A stretch of DNA of 64,000 nt from Scatophagus argus (lineage: Eukaryota; Chordata; Actinopteri; Scatophagidae). The notes beneath the pieces were generated by a model. That model searched no databases, was not told the DNA's origin, and saw nothing but the letters and a program-made list of their open reading frames with translations. The stretch covers positions 2,311,715 to 2,375,714 of the forward strand of contig NC_058507.1 in assembly GCF_020382885.2 (NCBI RefSeq). The letters are read 5' to 3'. Positions 1-15,676 of this stretch are shown piece by piece (positions within the stretch are counted from its first letter, which is position 1; each line of letters opens with the position of its first letter). The translations under genes and the position numbers were made by a program.

Positions 1-21
1 TGCCATCACACCCCTCCCCCG

Positions 22-22
<1 letters not shown>

Positions 23-53
<31 letters not shown>
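23..53. repeat. (CA)n microsatellite
   Basis: About 15 perfect CA units flanked by C-rich sequence. Confidence 0.95.
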
Positions 54-56
<3 letters not shown>

Positions 57-171
57 CCCCTTGTCTGCACTGAATAGACCCTTTTAGAGGATTTTGTCTG
101 ACCACTTCCTTTATTCTCCCTGCTGAAGGCTAATTGAGGTTGTGCAAATTAACAGAGGGAGCTGTCAGACG

Positions 172-222
172 GCGGGAGGGAGGGGAGGGGGGGAGGGTTG
201 GGAGCTGAGGGGGGGAGGTTTA
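172..222 (+). repeat. G-rich tract with G-quadruplex potential
   Basis: More than four runs of three or more G within about 50 nt (GGGAGGGAGGGGAGGGGGGAGG, then GGG and GGGGGG runs). Confidence 0.7.
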
Positions 223-460
223 GATGGCGGCGAAAATAAGCGCTTCCTCCTCAGCGGGTCCCAAAATAACCCTCGCCCCCGTGGCTTGATCACCCCACTC
301 CTGAGGACCGGGTGTCCCAGCTGTGTGTCGGGCTGTCAGAGTTCCTCTCTCTCTGAAGCACACACACACACACAGCTTCTCTTTGGCTTATTTATTGCTT
401 CCATTTTTATGTTATTCCATTTTGAAGTCATTACGCTCCTGACAACCGTATCCCTCTGAC

Positions 461-800
461 TATACCGCGTGGCCAAAAGAATGTGGACAGCAGAACATTG
501 CATGTCTGTGTGATGGATGAACATCTCAGTCCTGAACCAAACCATCTCTGCTGCTATAAACTCCACTTTTCTGCTTTCAGGATTTCCACCAGATTCTGGA
601 GCAGGTCTGCGGGGATTTGCTCCCATTCAGCCACGCGAGCATCAGTGAGGTCCAACTGATGCTCGTGTGGCCCACAGTCTGTGTTCCAGTTCATCCTGAA
701 GGCGCCGGCTGGGCTTTAGGTCAGGGATTTGTGCACACCAAACTGGATGAAACCATTTCTTTATGCAGCTGGTTGTGTGCAGGAGGAGGATTTTGTTATC
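461..800 (-). mobile_element. Tc1/mariner-like element fragment (transposase 3' end and terminal sequence)
   Basis: Plus strand begins TATACCGCGTGGCCAAAAGAATGTGGACA, the familiar outer end of a teleost Tc1-like family. The minus strand encodes a degraded transposase C-terminus, VAEWEQIPADLLQNLVEILK, then a stop. The rest (about 680-800) matches the family's internal sequence loosely. Truncated, with no intact transposase. Confidence 0.7.
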
Positions 801-1175
801 TCAAAGGTGGTTTTGTCTTATTTTGTTGTTGTCTATCTTATTCTGATTCTTTATCTTCTGACTTTGGAGTTTGCTTTAAGACCTGAGTGTGATGAGAGTT
901 TGGCATGTCATGCTGCTTAATGCAAAAACATAGTTCAATACATGCAAAACATTCAGCACACAGTAGCTCTTCACACAAAATGTGCATGTAAAACTGGTAT
1001 TGAAAGAGGAGTCGTTCGGGAGCTGAATGATGTTGCTCTCTAATAAAAGCCTGAATTCCCTTCACTACAAGTCACATTCTCATTGCATACAAATGAATAA
1101 GGAAGTCATTACAAACTCATGTTGTTCAAACCCACAGAGCTTTCTTCTTAGTTCCAGTGTCCAAAGTGTCAGGCT

Positions 1176-1176
1176 T

Positions 1177-1219
<43 letters not shown>

Positions 1220-1246
1220 GTCTATCTATCTATCTATCTATCTATG
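1176..1246. repeat. (CTAT)n microsatellite
   Basis: About 17 TATC/CTAT units with one CTGT interruption. Confidence 0.95.
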
Positions 1247-3699
1247 TGAAACGCACACCGTACTCCTCTCGTCTCTCGTCTCTGAGGTGAAAATGGCTCC
1301 ATGATTGCCTGTAGCATACAAAATGAGCAGCCGAGGGCCTGGGAGAGCTTTAGAGCTCCTTTGTTCAGTCACAACAAACTGGCTCTGCAGCAGAGAGATG
1401 AAACACCAGCCACATTAAATCACCTCAATTTTTATGTCTGGATGAGTCTTTTTTTGTTTTTTTAAATTTTCTTTGTGGCACTGAAGTCAAATCCAGGTTA
1501 AGTGCAGAAATGTTAACCGTCTTCTCTGCTGCACAGGATCTGATGCAATCATCCCCTCGTGGAGTCTTTAAACCTGGCTTTGATGTCAGAGGACGGGGAG
1601 GCTGGAGCGAGCGGAGGAGCTCCAGTCGGAGATATTCGGCTGAATTAGCTGCACGGGGCCTGAAATATTGAATAAAATCAAAATGGAGGAAGAAGAGAGG
1701 AAAAATGTGAATTCACTGCAGGCTAAGAGGAAAATGGCGTCTGGAGTCAGACCGTAAGGCTTTTACTTCATTTAGCTGAGATGCTCTCGAGCAGAACGTT
1801 GATTTCTGAAAACTTGTAAGTTAAAACCTGAGAGTCGAATTTGATTAAAATGCTGGAGTTCATGCAGTTTTTGTGAGCTCTGTGAGCATCTGTGGGGTGG
1901 AAGTCTTTCTCCACCCGCCCCGTGTGCTCGCTAAGTCACCTGGTTGGCTTCGCCAGCATGTGGATGCCACCAGGGGAGGAAATGTAGGACGCCACGGGGG
2001 GGGGGGTCCTCACGGGTCACACATGATCGATCTGCTCTGTGTTTACATGGAGGAAATCATGCTAATGACCCTCACTTAAATAAGACTTAGCTGCTCAGAT
2101 TGGACAGGAGAGTCTCCTCTGATTAATCACCCACAGCCACATTATGCTACCAGGTGATTAAGATCAGGTTACAACCATTTTTCTCAACCACAAATGCTAT
2201 TTTAATGCTCCTCCGGATGCTGTGTTGCACATTTTCTCTGCTCAACTCTCTTTATGTTGGTTCAGTTTCCTGCAGTTTGGACGAAGCCTTGAACATCACA
2301 TGGTACAGTAGGTACACATCAGGACGGGGTTGGAAATGAACTCACATCTCATTAAAGAAACGTCCTCACATCTCATGTTGTGATACGTACGTAATGTGAA
2401 TGGAAACCAGCGCAGACTCGACCGACTGGGCACAAACAGGCTTTAATGCTGCTAATGGAGATGATGCCACGAAATTAAAAGCGCATCAAAGTTATCAATA
2501 TCCATCTTGAGTGCAACTTGAACGTCTTAACCAATTTCCATATCTGAAATGTTCTTTTTGAATAGGAGAAACTGAGTTACAGTGCAGTATCTGCGATGCA
2601 CACTCAGTCTGGCTGTTGCACGTCAAAATGAAGACATTTTGATAGCTTAAAATTAGTTTTGACAATTAGCCTTCTGACTAGCGAACTGAGAATACAGCAG
2701 CAGCTGCCCTAATCTCATCTGTCTAGTCTTCTCTATTGATTTCTCATGGTACTCACACTGCTGTCTTAGTGGTCTAATGTGAGAGTATTTCAGTCTATGG
2801 AGATGTGTGTGGTAAATGCATTTAGAAAAGTTCTGGATTAAAATCCGTCATCCACAGCTGCTCAGAGTTTTCTGCTCATTAAATCCCATCTAAAAGGCAA
2901 GAGAAGGCAACGTGGATTTCCACCTGCAGCCTGCAATTTCACGAACATTATGTACATTTTTAAAAAGCTGAACCGATCTGTGTGCGTCTCGTCCACAGGT
3001 AAAAGTAACCCGACACAGCAGGGGAATCACAGGTGCTGGGATGCGCTCTGCACTCCCGGATTCATTCTGCTGTTGGGTTTTATTCTTCCTGTTCGTCTTG
3101 TTAAGAAGGTGATGGGAATGAAATCGTGTCAAGATGTTTCTGTCGATATGTCGAGAGTTCAAAAGAGACGAAATATCACAACGTCAGCATCTCTGCTAAA
3201 TGTCAGATTCTGTTGTCGGCTCCTCACAAATGAAGACAAGCTGCTTCTTTTCAGAGAGAAAGAAATCCTGCACTGAGCAGGAAAACAACTGTTTCCTCTG
3301 GAGGACCAGAGACAAATGATGAAGCGTTCGAGGCAGCAGGTCACACAGCAACGCTCTACATCATCAAAGTCCCTCAGGACCGCCGTCCTCACTGAGCATC
3401 CTCCACGAGGCGGCCTCGTGTCCTCTCAGCTGGGCTTCCTGAGAAGCATCGTCCACTGTCCTCACACTGGCCTCTGCTGGTCCCTGAGTTCACTGGGAGG
3501 TAGCTGAGCCTTGTTGGCCCCAGGGGACTCCTCCCACAATCCGGGGGTCGTGGTCCAGGTCCAGTCCAGTCAGTTAAAGGACAAACTAAGCAAACTGTGG
3601 TGAGGGGCTTTCTGCTCGTATGTCGCAGTCGGATTCTTCTGTCCTTTAGCCACATTATCGCCTCCTCGGCAACATGCACTCTCCACCAGTCCACCGGAT

Positions 3700-4080
3700 G
3701 TCCTCAGACTTTCCCTGCAGTCCCCCCATCTCCACACCTGTTCTCACGTCCTTCACCTGCTCTGCAGTTACCTGGCCCACCCCGCCCTCTCTCTCTCACC
3801 TGTTTCCACGTTCCCTCGTCAGCCCTGCAGATGTTTTAACTGGCATTTGTCACTCTCTCCTCACCTGATTGTTAGGTTGTGTGTCCTTTCTGAGGCCGGT
3901 TGTCTTCCTGTTTGAACTTGGCTCTATGTTTTTTGGATCCTGGGTTTTCTGCCTGCTCCTTGTTGGCTTTGTTTGTTTGTATTAGATCATTTCTCTGGTT
4001 TTTAAGTCTTTGTGTCTCCACTTTGATGTGAATAAATCACTGAATTGCGTCTGCATTTGGGTCCACACAAATGAACACCA
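3700..4080 (+). repeat. Teleost interspersed repeat-like segment
   Basis: C/T-rich 5' part (CACCTGTTTCCACGTTCCCTCGTCAGCCCTGCAG), then TTTTTTGGATCCTGGGTTTTCTGCCTGCTCC and an end AATAAATCACTGAATTGCGTCTGCATTTGGGTCC. I recognise this order and end as a common teleost dispersed retro-element type. The class is uncertain. Confidence 0.45.
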
Positions 4081-4109
4081 GTAAAACGCAAAGTTCCATC
4101 TCTTTCTGT

Positions 4110-4165
4110 AACAAACCCAGTTTCCCCACGGATCAATAAAGCATTCTGATTCCGATTTAAAAAAA
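4110..4165 (-). mobile_element. LINE 3'-tail fragment (ATTGATCC..GGGGAAA type), inverted
   Basis: Plus reads TTTCCCCACGGATCAATAAAGCATTCTGATTCCGATT, the reverse complement of the teleost LINE tail 'GAATaCTTTATTGATCCcCGTGGGGAAA' with its short ATTCTG-type tail repeat. Another tail of the same family lies at 9655-9697. Confidence 0.55.
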
Positions 4166-4169
4166 GCTT

Positions 4170-7100
4170 GAGTATTGCTTACATGGGTTTTCTTCAATAA
4201 GACAAGACAGTAAGACAAAAAAGAAGCCGTATTAAGTTTGGGCTGCACAGACAAACCCTGTTGGTAGCATAAATTCACTGTCGACTTTGGTCTCTTCAGA
4301 GAATCTATTGACAGAAATAAAAAAAGAGAAACACACGGCGAGTCCCAAAAGGTGATTCTTTTGAATCTGTTCGTTTGTATTTTCACATAAAATAATTAGC
4401 CGTTATGTGCTGAGCCCCAAGATGAAATGATATCACATTTCAGGACTGAAACAACATCGGAGCTTCTTTTGAAACAAACACGTCTGTCCTCTCCTCAGCG
4501 TAACACAACCCTGCAGAGGGGGTTACGAGAGGCCGCAGATTAAAATGCCATGACTCTGGGAGTTGGATAGACTTTAAATAATGCATGCAGCATCATCAGC
4601 TCTGTGTCATGTGGACCAGCCAAAGATGCAGCGACGAGGCCCCCGAGGCTCTTCGTGACCTGCTGGCTCTCCGAGGCTTTCAGCAAAATGAGGAGCAGTT
4701 CGATCTCACTCGGGTGATATTTACTTTACAGCAAAATGACAAATCGGCTTTGTAAATGTCCCTTCACTCTTGGTCTGCGTCTCCTGTGTCAACAGAGGTG
4801 GGAAGTAACTGAGCACAGCACAAACTTTAATCTCAGTGTTTTGGAGTTTTTCTTTTCTTTTTTTAATTTTCTCTCAACACATTTCTAAAATGAGGTGAAT
4901 ATAATGATGCAATGGCCTCCAGTTTCACGTCAGTAAACGGTGCGATCAATCAGCAACACACAACGGTTTGTCGTTGTCGCTTCAGTCTTCATGTATTCTC
5001 CATTTTGTGCTCGTCCAAACCACCGGACAACAATCCTGTCTCTGATACACCAGTCACATCATCATCAAAGACATAACATGCAGTATTTTCTGCATTAAAA
5101 TGTCTACAAACGCGACAAGACAAGGCCTCTGATGTATATTTTGACCTGTGAACTTATTCCAGATGTGTCCAGCCAGTGGAAATAAATTTGGTCGCCTGTT
5201 GCTTGAGGGAGAAAGTCAGACGCGGCACCAAATGTAACCCGAATAAAACCTTAAAACAATACCTCATCTGTTCATGTTTCTGCTAAGGTTAGGGGACCTT
5301 TGTTGTCATGGTAACAAAAAGTGACAACAGGGCAAGAGTTAGAGAGGATGATAATTATTCTTAGCACACACGTCTAAGGCTTTACAGTCATTCTGCATTT
5401 TAAATTACACATGCGGTGTTTATTACCTGTGTCACTGTGGTCCTGAGTCTGACGTGGTCTGACTCAGCCCGGACCACAGAGCTCTTCAGTCGAAGAACTG
5501 GGGCATCCTCGTGCAGAACAGCGAGAGGGAGAAGCTCCGACTGCACGAGTTTGTTTTGTTTTTGTGGGCTCGCTACGACTCCCACAAGAGAAAATAATAC
5601 AGTCTGCTCTATTGGCTTCACTCTCCCCGCTGGCTGCCTTCTTCTGTCTGCTGTTCACGGCAAATTGCTGGGTGAGCTGGTGCTGCTTTATTAGACGGCA
5701 CGCAGCAGACAAAGAGAGGGAAAGAAAAAGAAATTGAAATGAGAGGAGAAAACATTTCGTGAGCTGAATTTTGACTCCTAATCACAGGCGTGTGCCAGCA
5801 TCATCCACTGAGCCAACAGGACAACATCCAAAGCAGAGCTGAATTTTAATTTACTGACAGACTGAGTGTCTGAACATGATAGTATTAAAATATAATATTC
5901 AAAACTCCACAACGTTCACTTAGAAAGATCTTTCCTCTTTCTCACTCGCTGCACTTCGGAGGAACACAGCATATGGAAGTGTTTGCTCTTAAGAGGACTC
6001 CAAACACTGATGGATGTGGACGTGGTGGACGATGCTGAGGAGGACGTGTTGCCCCCAAAGATCTGTGGGCTTCAGCTTTGGGTCAACCTTCCTCACATTA
6101 ACAGCATCAGAATCTGATTCTCTGAGCGTGAAAGTACTCAAAGCACACTGTGAAAATACCCCCCTCATTTGCATTGCATTGCTCGTGTGAAATAAACAAG
6201 CATGGGAAAATAAATATGGTGGGAAATGTATAAAGGGGAAAATAACACAGAAATAAATGAATAGTACAATTAAATATGAAGAAATGTACAAATCTAAAGT
6301 TAATCGGAAAGTAAATAAATAGGGAAACTAACACAAATTCAGACATTAATGTTAATTTTCATATTGAGTCATTTATTTATTTCATCCACACCCAAATATT
6401 TGCTCAGCTTACATTGTGACTGTAGTCCAGCTGTAACACAACATTACCCACGATGCCACCGACTGCCACATCACAGCACTGATAAAATACAAATACGAGC
6501 TAATCCCTCCGCCTTCTCGGCTGTTTGCAGCAGCTATCTGGGCTCTTTACATGAAGGGCTGTTTATCTCACGACGCCGCTAAGAAACCAGAGGGAGGAGG
6601 CCCACAGCAGCTCACATCAACCTCCTTTTCCTCCTCCCAACCCACTCCTGGCTCCACCTGCAGAGCCCCCCACATCTAAAATTGATTACGGTGACATTTA
6701 CTATTCATAGGAAAGGTTACTAGAGTAACCCTGTGCTGTGGCGCATGTTTGAGTGGAACATTATTCCCAAACAAATGAAGAGGCTCTCTTCGCTGAACAA
6801 CTGCGTACCAGAGCTGAATAACAAACCGGTTGTGTAATTATGAATAAAATGAATATCTGGTGTGTGTTTGGTCTGAGATCAGGATTTTTATTCCCCACTC
6901 TGTTGAGATTTGAAGAAGGAAAGAGACAAAGAGAGTGAGTGTTTAAATTATTACTGTACGATCAATATTCTAGTATTTTGAAGGAGATTTTTTTTTGCTG
7001 TTGTTGGTAACCTTCAGTTCACGGTGATCAAAACTTTCTCATACATCCTGGGACTGGTTTCTGAATCATTCATTCGTCTCTGTTGGCTGGCAGGTGTCAG

Positions 7101-8765
7101 TTAAAACCGTATATCAGAGTTTGGGCGCGCAGTCCAACCACTGTAGCTGCAGGTAACCATGGCAACAACACTTCTGTTTCATCCTACCTGACCTCGATGA
7201 AACCAGCCTGACCACGAGTTAAAACTGACTACATTCATGCTTGAGTCGCTGGTTTACGTTTTCATGCAAATGCTGATAACTACTTCCACACGTCTTCCCT
7301 TTGAATCACAGCTACAAGTCGGGGGGCGGGGGTGAATGTTTACGTTGGTTTTCCACTGAACATTTCGAAGTCGCAGCGGGTCGCTCGGCGGCCATGCTGA
7401 GTGCAACATGGAGGTGTTTTTACCCTGTGTGGGCTGAGAGGCCTCAGAGGAGATGCAGCTCCTCGCTGGCTGCCGTCCATACAGTGAGTGCTCTTCATAC
7501 AATCAAACGCGCCGGATCTCGCTTGTCTTTAATTGAGTCCGTGCACATTCGAGTGTTTAATCAGATTCATGCTGTGTTTCATTTGTTTGGCCTTTCGAGA
7601 AATCTCCTTGCTCCTTATGCTGTGTGGCACATCAGTCTTATATAATGAGACTAAAGTGTTAGAGCTGTTTGGAAACATTTCACTTGATTCAAGGCAACAC
7701 TTGAAGCCTTTGAACAGGCAGCATGAAAGCCGTTTTAATACCTTTCAGAATTAGACATCGCTTTGCAAAAATCATACAAATATGCGATCAGTACAATGTC
7801 ATGATGTGTGGACTGAAACGAACATCTTCAGTGGCATCAGTGAGGCCAGGGGTCCCCAAAAGATGCTAACAGACAACGCCTACACCAGCCACGGCCCTCT
7901 GACAAGTGATACAGAAGTATCCACTGCTGTACCACTGTGCAGAGCAGCTGTGAGACTTCAACATCCACCGTAAAATCCAGTTTGCCTTGAGCAGCATAAA
8001 GGGTCCGGCATTTTGCTATGAAGTCCTGTGCTGTAGGGTGACAAATAAATGAACTTTGAAAGTGTATTGTGAGGTGCTTGATTGCAGTTTACCCTCTTGC
8101 TTCAACTAGCTGCTGCTTAGCTGATGCTTTTCGGACCAATCAGTACCAAAAGCGATCGTCTAAGTACTCGACTGTTTACATACTGTATATATTTTTTTTC
8201 TAGATTGTAGCTCATGTAGGCTGCACTTCCTACATTGTCCATGATATGTTTGACTTTACATATGTGGTAAGAATCCTGTCAGTTGCAGAGAGCTGTGAAA
8301 GGACGGCGCTGTGCTGCAGGCGGAGGGCGGGTGTGCGTTACCTCGGCCTATCACGGACACATTTGAAAGACTCGTTTGAAGCCAGCAGGAGTGGGAGATG
8401 AAAGTCCTGGCACAGCACACTTTGACATCATCAAAACCCAACTCCCTCACAACACTCAGCGGCTCTAATGGCTGTGTTAAAAGGTACTTTTAAATACACA
8501 GATTTACAAGTGGCCGCTGGCATGGTCTGTACAGTCTTTGTTCTGAACTGAACATGAATGAATGAATTCTGCATAATGCAACAAGAGAGCCAGAGCAGAT
8601 ACAGCAGTGCTAAGCGACGGCCATTTACGGACGCTGAGCTACTTTCTGTCCGAGCAAAATGTAGAATTTCAATTTGTTTGAGAGCAGTAAAATACTAAAA
8701 TAAATAAATAAAAATAATTTAGTAGAGTGAAATTTGTATGACCACTTTCAGGGATTTTCAAGCTG
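4170..8765. other. Intergenic sequence, no gene recognised
   Basis: Unique AT-rich sequence. It contains three RFX X-box-like sites (5302-5315, 6717-6732, 7152-7166; see findings) and a candidate conserved non-coding block at about 6680-6870. Open frames here lack recognisable domains. Confidence 0.6.
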
Positions 8766-8766
8766 A

Positions 8767-9270
8767 CAGATATAAGAGAAGGAAGGAAAGAAAGGAGAAA
8801 GGATGAGGAAAAAAAACAAGGAAGGAATAGAAAAAATGGGGGAAGAATTGGAGGAAAAAGAAGGAAGGGAAAAGAATAAAGAACAATAGAATTGGGGGAG
8901 GAAGGAAAAGAAAAAGGAGGAAATAAGCTGTCTGGAGAAAAGAAGGAAGAATGGAAGAAGTGAAGCGGAAAAGAAGAGAAAAGAACTTTTGAAGACGAAA
9001 CAAGGAAGGAGGAGGGCTGAAGAGGGAAGGATGGAAGGAATAACAGAAGTAGAGAATTTAATACAGACAAAAATAAGAGAAAGGGAAGGCAAAGCAATAA
9101 AGGATGAAGAAAGAAGGAAGGTAACATAGAGAAAGGAACAGACCGAAGGAAGGAGGAAGGAAGAAATGAGCAAAGGGTCGATGAAGGAAGGGTGGACAAT
9201 GGAAAGGTCAGAGGGACGAAAGTGTGCAAAAGATGCTAAGAATGAAGAATTCAAGAAGGAAAACAAATAC
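8767..9270 (+). repeat. Polypurine (GGAA/GAAA) tract, about 0.5 kb
   Basis: Nearly pure A/G on the plus strand with only scattered pyrimidines. The complementary strand gives long Ser/Phe/Leu/Pro-rich frames with no coding character. Confidence 0.9.
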
Positions 9271-9654
9271 AAGACGTGTTGTTCTATATTGCTGCATCCA
9301 ATTGTCTTTCCTCATGTACAAAAAGTGGAAATCTTCCCAAAATTCCCTACAAATAACATACGTACCATAAAATGTCTACGAAATTCAAACTGTGCAAATG
9401 TAATAATACCCCACTTCTCATGGAGAGGACATACTGTTAGCATGTTAGCATGCTAACATGCTTTTTTTTTTAATTTACAAAAAAACTGCTACACAGTGTG
9501 GGATAAAGTGTGATGGATCCTCTGGAGAGCACGAACGTTGAGTTTTGTGCCAATCCATGTTGTTGTTGTTGAAATCATCAAAGTTAGTAGGATTCATCCT
9601 CTGAGGAGCCTGAAGCCTTATCCAATCAGCGCTGAACTGTTGAACCGAACAGAT

Positions 9655-9697
9655 AGATAGATCGATACTTTATTGATCCCGAGGGAAATTCTAGAAC
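9655..9697 (+). mobile_element. LINE 3'-tail fragment
   Basis: AGATCGATACTTTATTGATCCCGAGGGAAATTCTAG matches the common teleost LINE tail. Confidence 0.6.
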
Positions 9698-9840
9698 AGA
9701 CATCTGATGGCGTGTAAGTGCAGCGAAGTGAATCCTGTTGTGCACATGTGTGAGGATGTTTTACTGATTGCAGCGCTGCAGCAGCGAACGCTAAAAGCGT
9801 CCACCTTTGTGAGAAATATCGGCGAGCGAGACACAGTGTG

Positions 9841-9882
9841 TGTGCATGTGTGTGTGTGTGTGTGTGAGAGAGAGAGTGAGAG
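9841..9882. repeat. (GT)n(GA)n compound microsatellite
   Basis: TGTGTG run followed directly by GAGAGAGAGA. Confidence 0.9.
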
Positions 9883-12084
9883 TGCCATCCTTAAGAGGAG
9901 AGTTGAGTCTTCCCGCCTCTGAAAAACAGCTTGTGACATTTGAGAGATAATTGACACTGCGTCCCCTCCCTCGCAGCCTCGCTCCCCGCAGCCCTTCATT
10001 TTCCCAGGAGTGACCCCGCTTGCTCCGATGAAGTGCTCTTCACAAGGCTGTCGTCTGAAAGGTCAGATCCAGAGAGCGAACGAGGCATGAAAGAAATAAG
10101 ATGGAGATCCTGCCATCCATCTCGCTGTCTGGATCAAGACACCAGCCTGACCTTTAACAGCATATCAGCCTCAACAAGCGATCAAAGAGTACGTGGGAGC
10201 GCGGCGCATGTTGCCTGCTCGTCAAGTGTGTACATACAAGACCGACGGATGGAAGGGGAACACAGAAACACACTCTGAGATGCTCACATTTCTCATCTTC
10301 ACCTGCAACCAGTCAAACATATTATTCAGATATTATTAGAACAATTTCAGCTTGATCCTTAGTCAAGTCTGTAAAATCTTGAAAAAGCAGTGAACAATCA
10401 GTTTCCCCAAAACGTCCAGATTGTTAATTTGGTCGGTCCGGCAGTCCAAAGAGCCAGAAATGTTTAGTCAACACTGATAATAAACAGAGAGAAGCAACAA
10501 ATTCACACGACTGAGGAGCTGAGAAAAGAGTAAAAGATAATTCAAGTCACCTTATAAAACAATCTACTTTAATCTGTGTTTCCAGGTGTGATTTGCGAAT
10601 AAAGAAAGCTCCCCAGCAGCGACACAAGGAGACGCTTCCTGTTCTTCGGCTGTGACGTGAAACGCAGCAGTCAGAGCAGCAGATGTTGGCTTTATTTTCC
10701 ATGAGGCAAGAAACATAAATCAGAGACTAAAATAAGAACAGAGTTTGAGTTCGCGGTGCAGCCAGCAGCTGAGAGGGGGAAGAGACACACCTGAACGTCG
10801 CTCACTGGAAAGGTGGAGGAGGAGAAACACTGCAGGGCTGCAATCCCACAGGACAGACAGTCTGGCTGCGTTTTATGTTCTGTAAGTCAGTGATTGTCGA
10901 TTGTGCACAAATTGTGTACAAATTGGAGGCATCCACCTTTAAATAAGTGATGTTCTGGTCAGATAAAATGTGTATCTTTTTGAGGAAAATGGCTTCCTTT
11001 GTGTAGTGGTGGGCAGTAAGACTTTCTCCAACCCTCCACACAGAAAAGAAAACTTAAATGTGCCTGCGGACGTTTGACCAGCTTGTTTTTCAGAAACTTG
11101 GACACAACGATTTGTTCACCAGCCGCCGGGTTTTGAGGCTTTCAGGTCTCACCTTCCGGTCAGCGCTTTGCTTTTTGTTGAACAGCCTGAACGCTGACTG
11201 ACACTGCGAGACATTTTGTTGTCAGGCCTCACAAAGCAAAGCGACAGAGCATCACGAGGCTGGAAGGAACAGTTTCATCCACTGAAAACACAAACGTGTT
11301 CCCTGCAGTCACACAAAAAAGCAATTTTCTCTTCGTCGTTTGGGAAGTTTCAACACGTTATAGAGTAGGCTTGATTGATTAATCTGCAATAGTCGATCAG
11401 GTGCAGTGGAAGTTAAGGAGCAAACACTCACACAGACGCTCACAGCATTTCATTCTCCTCATATATTGTCTTAAGCCTCTCTGAGTGACTGGGGGAAATG
11501 TATGACCCTCCCTCCACTCTTTATGCACATCATATTCACACCAAACGTACGCAGTATTGGAGCAAATGCAACAAATAAACAGCACACAGCGAGTGAGAGT
11601 TTTCATTAAAGTCTCTGCTAGTCTATTAAAATGTAAATCCTCCTCACTAATAAGCCAAAACAAAAGTTATTTGACTCCCCCGCTTGGACCGCCCGCTCCC
11701 CCCTCATAAATAACAAGCAGTAGTACACTGATTTCTGAATTTTAATCTCACTTGTCTCAGTTTTTCTTCCCCCGGTGGTCAGAAGTCATTAATTTAAGGT
11801 TTTGATACGCTACAGATGATATTATTAGATCCAGATGTGTCTCGGTAAAAACCAGCAGCTGCTTCCACTTGATTATTGACTCCACTTTTAGCAGCTGCAA
11901 CAGTGAAGTGACAAACACATGAATGAAAAATGAATTAGAATCCAACAACGTAAAATAGATTATTCTCTCTGTTACACTGTAATACTGCCAGATCCGAACA
12001 CTTTCGTCATCACATCGACTTAACTCTCGACCGGCGTGAGTGCAGAACAAACCACAGGGACAACAAGTTAAAGAACCATTTAAG
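9883..12084. other. Intergenic sequence beyond the LBH-family 3' end
   Basis: No gene or recognisable repeat family seen; AT-rich unique sequence. Confidence 0.5.
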
Positions 12085-12562
12085 AATTTTGAAAAGGTTT
12101 ATTACTTGTGCAATAATTTAAGCCTCCAGGATTTTAAAAAATATCATGTACGTGAGGAGCAACACACATCTAAAATATACCGGTTATTTTTACTCCTGTA
12201 GTCCGTAACAAAGCGGTCGGCCTTTAAATTCCTGTGAACATATTGCTCCAATATCTTACGGAAAACAGAACGTGATTACATTCCCTTTACTGTTATCAGG
12301 ACAATGCTTACATGTTATAATCTATCAAATAATGCATCATGTAATATGTAATAACATCGAATAAAGTGATGAAGGCTTTCTTAATCAAATACTGTTCTTT
12401 AAAACACTGCTGCTATTATTACAAAGTGAATAGTGAGACCAATATCACCAAACTACAGCAGTCAGCACTTAACATACAGTGATGTAATTTACATCTAGAC
12501 TTAATGTAAAAACTGTGCACAAAAGACAGTAGCTACTTTTAGTAGTAGTAGTAATAGAAGTT

Positions 12563-12598
<36 letters not shown>

Positions 12599-13160
12599 TG
12601 GCACACATGAGCTAAATACTTAAGACAGCATTTAGAAACAACAGTCCAGATCAGGTGTGGGAATCTGGACATTCAGGGCTTGGAGCCAGAGAGAAACTTT
12701 AATTCATCAAATATCTCAAAATCACAAAGCTGGAAATGTGACAATTAAAACTGGAGGTTAAGTCGCTGGACTTTAAATTTTGATTTCGTTAATTTCCAGG
12801 CAGACAGCTTCTCATGAACAGAAAAGAGCCAAAAAAAAGATTCAAGATGGCAACTTGGTCCCTTCAATCATCTTCACTTGCTTTCATGCGTCAGAAAAAC
12901 CTGCTTCATCAGCGCACACAAAAGGACAAACACGTTCTGTCAGAACATTTCAGAAGCTGGCGACAGGACTCTGGCTCCAAGCCCATGAGCTGGGGTTTGG
13001 GAATCTGCTTTTCTACCCTTCTTCCTCCTCCTCCCCCTCCTCCGTCTCTGTAACCTTCCTATCAGTCTGCAATCAGGCCTCTTCTGTTTGACTCGTTTCC
13101 ATTCATCCAAAGTGTGGACACACTCACAGTAATGGCGGCTAACGCAGGAGGAGACTTTGT
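12085..13160 (-). other. 3' UTR of the LBH-family gene with candidate polyA signal
   Basis: About 1.06 kb without a coding frame. A minus-strand AATAAA lies at 12098-12103 (TTTATT on plus). The UTR includes an (AGT)n/(ACT)n triplet repeat at 12538-12599. A long 3' UTR is usual for LBH genes. Confidence 0.5.
12538..12599. repeat. (AGT)n triplet repeat
   Basis: About 18 AGT units with one interruption (AATAGAAGT), inside the presumed LBH-family 3' UTR. Confidence 0.95.
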
Positions 13161-15675
<2,515 letters not shown>

Positions 15676-15676
15676 C

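Larger units (their letters stand above)
54..3690. other. Intergenic sequence, no gene recognised
   Basis: Apart from the G-rich tract, Tc1 fragment and CTAT repeat listed separately, this is AT-rich unique sequence with only short unconvincing open frames. A G homopolymer occurs near 1997-2008. Confidence 0.6.

Noticed and set aside
8669-9272. Minus-strand frames of 174-186 codons rich in Phe, Ser, Leu and Pro.
   Set aside because: Translation of the polypurine tract; composition-driven and without a start context or splice support.
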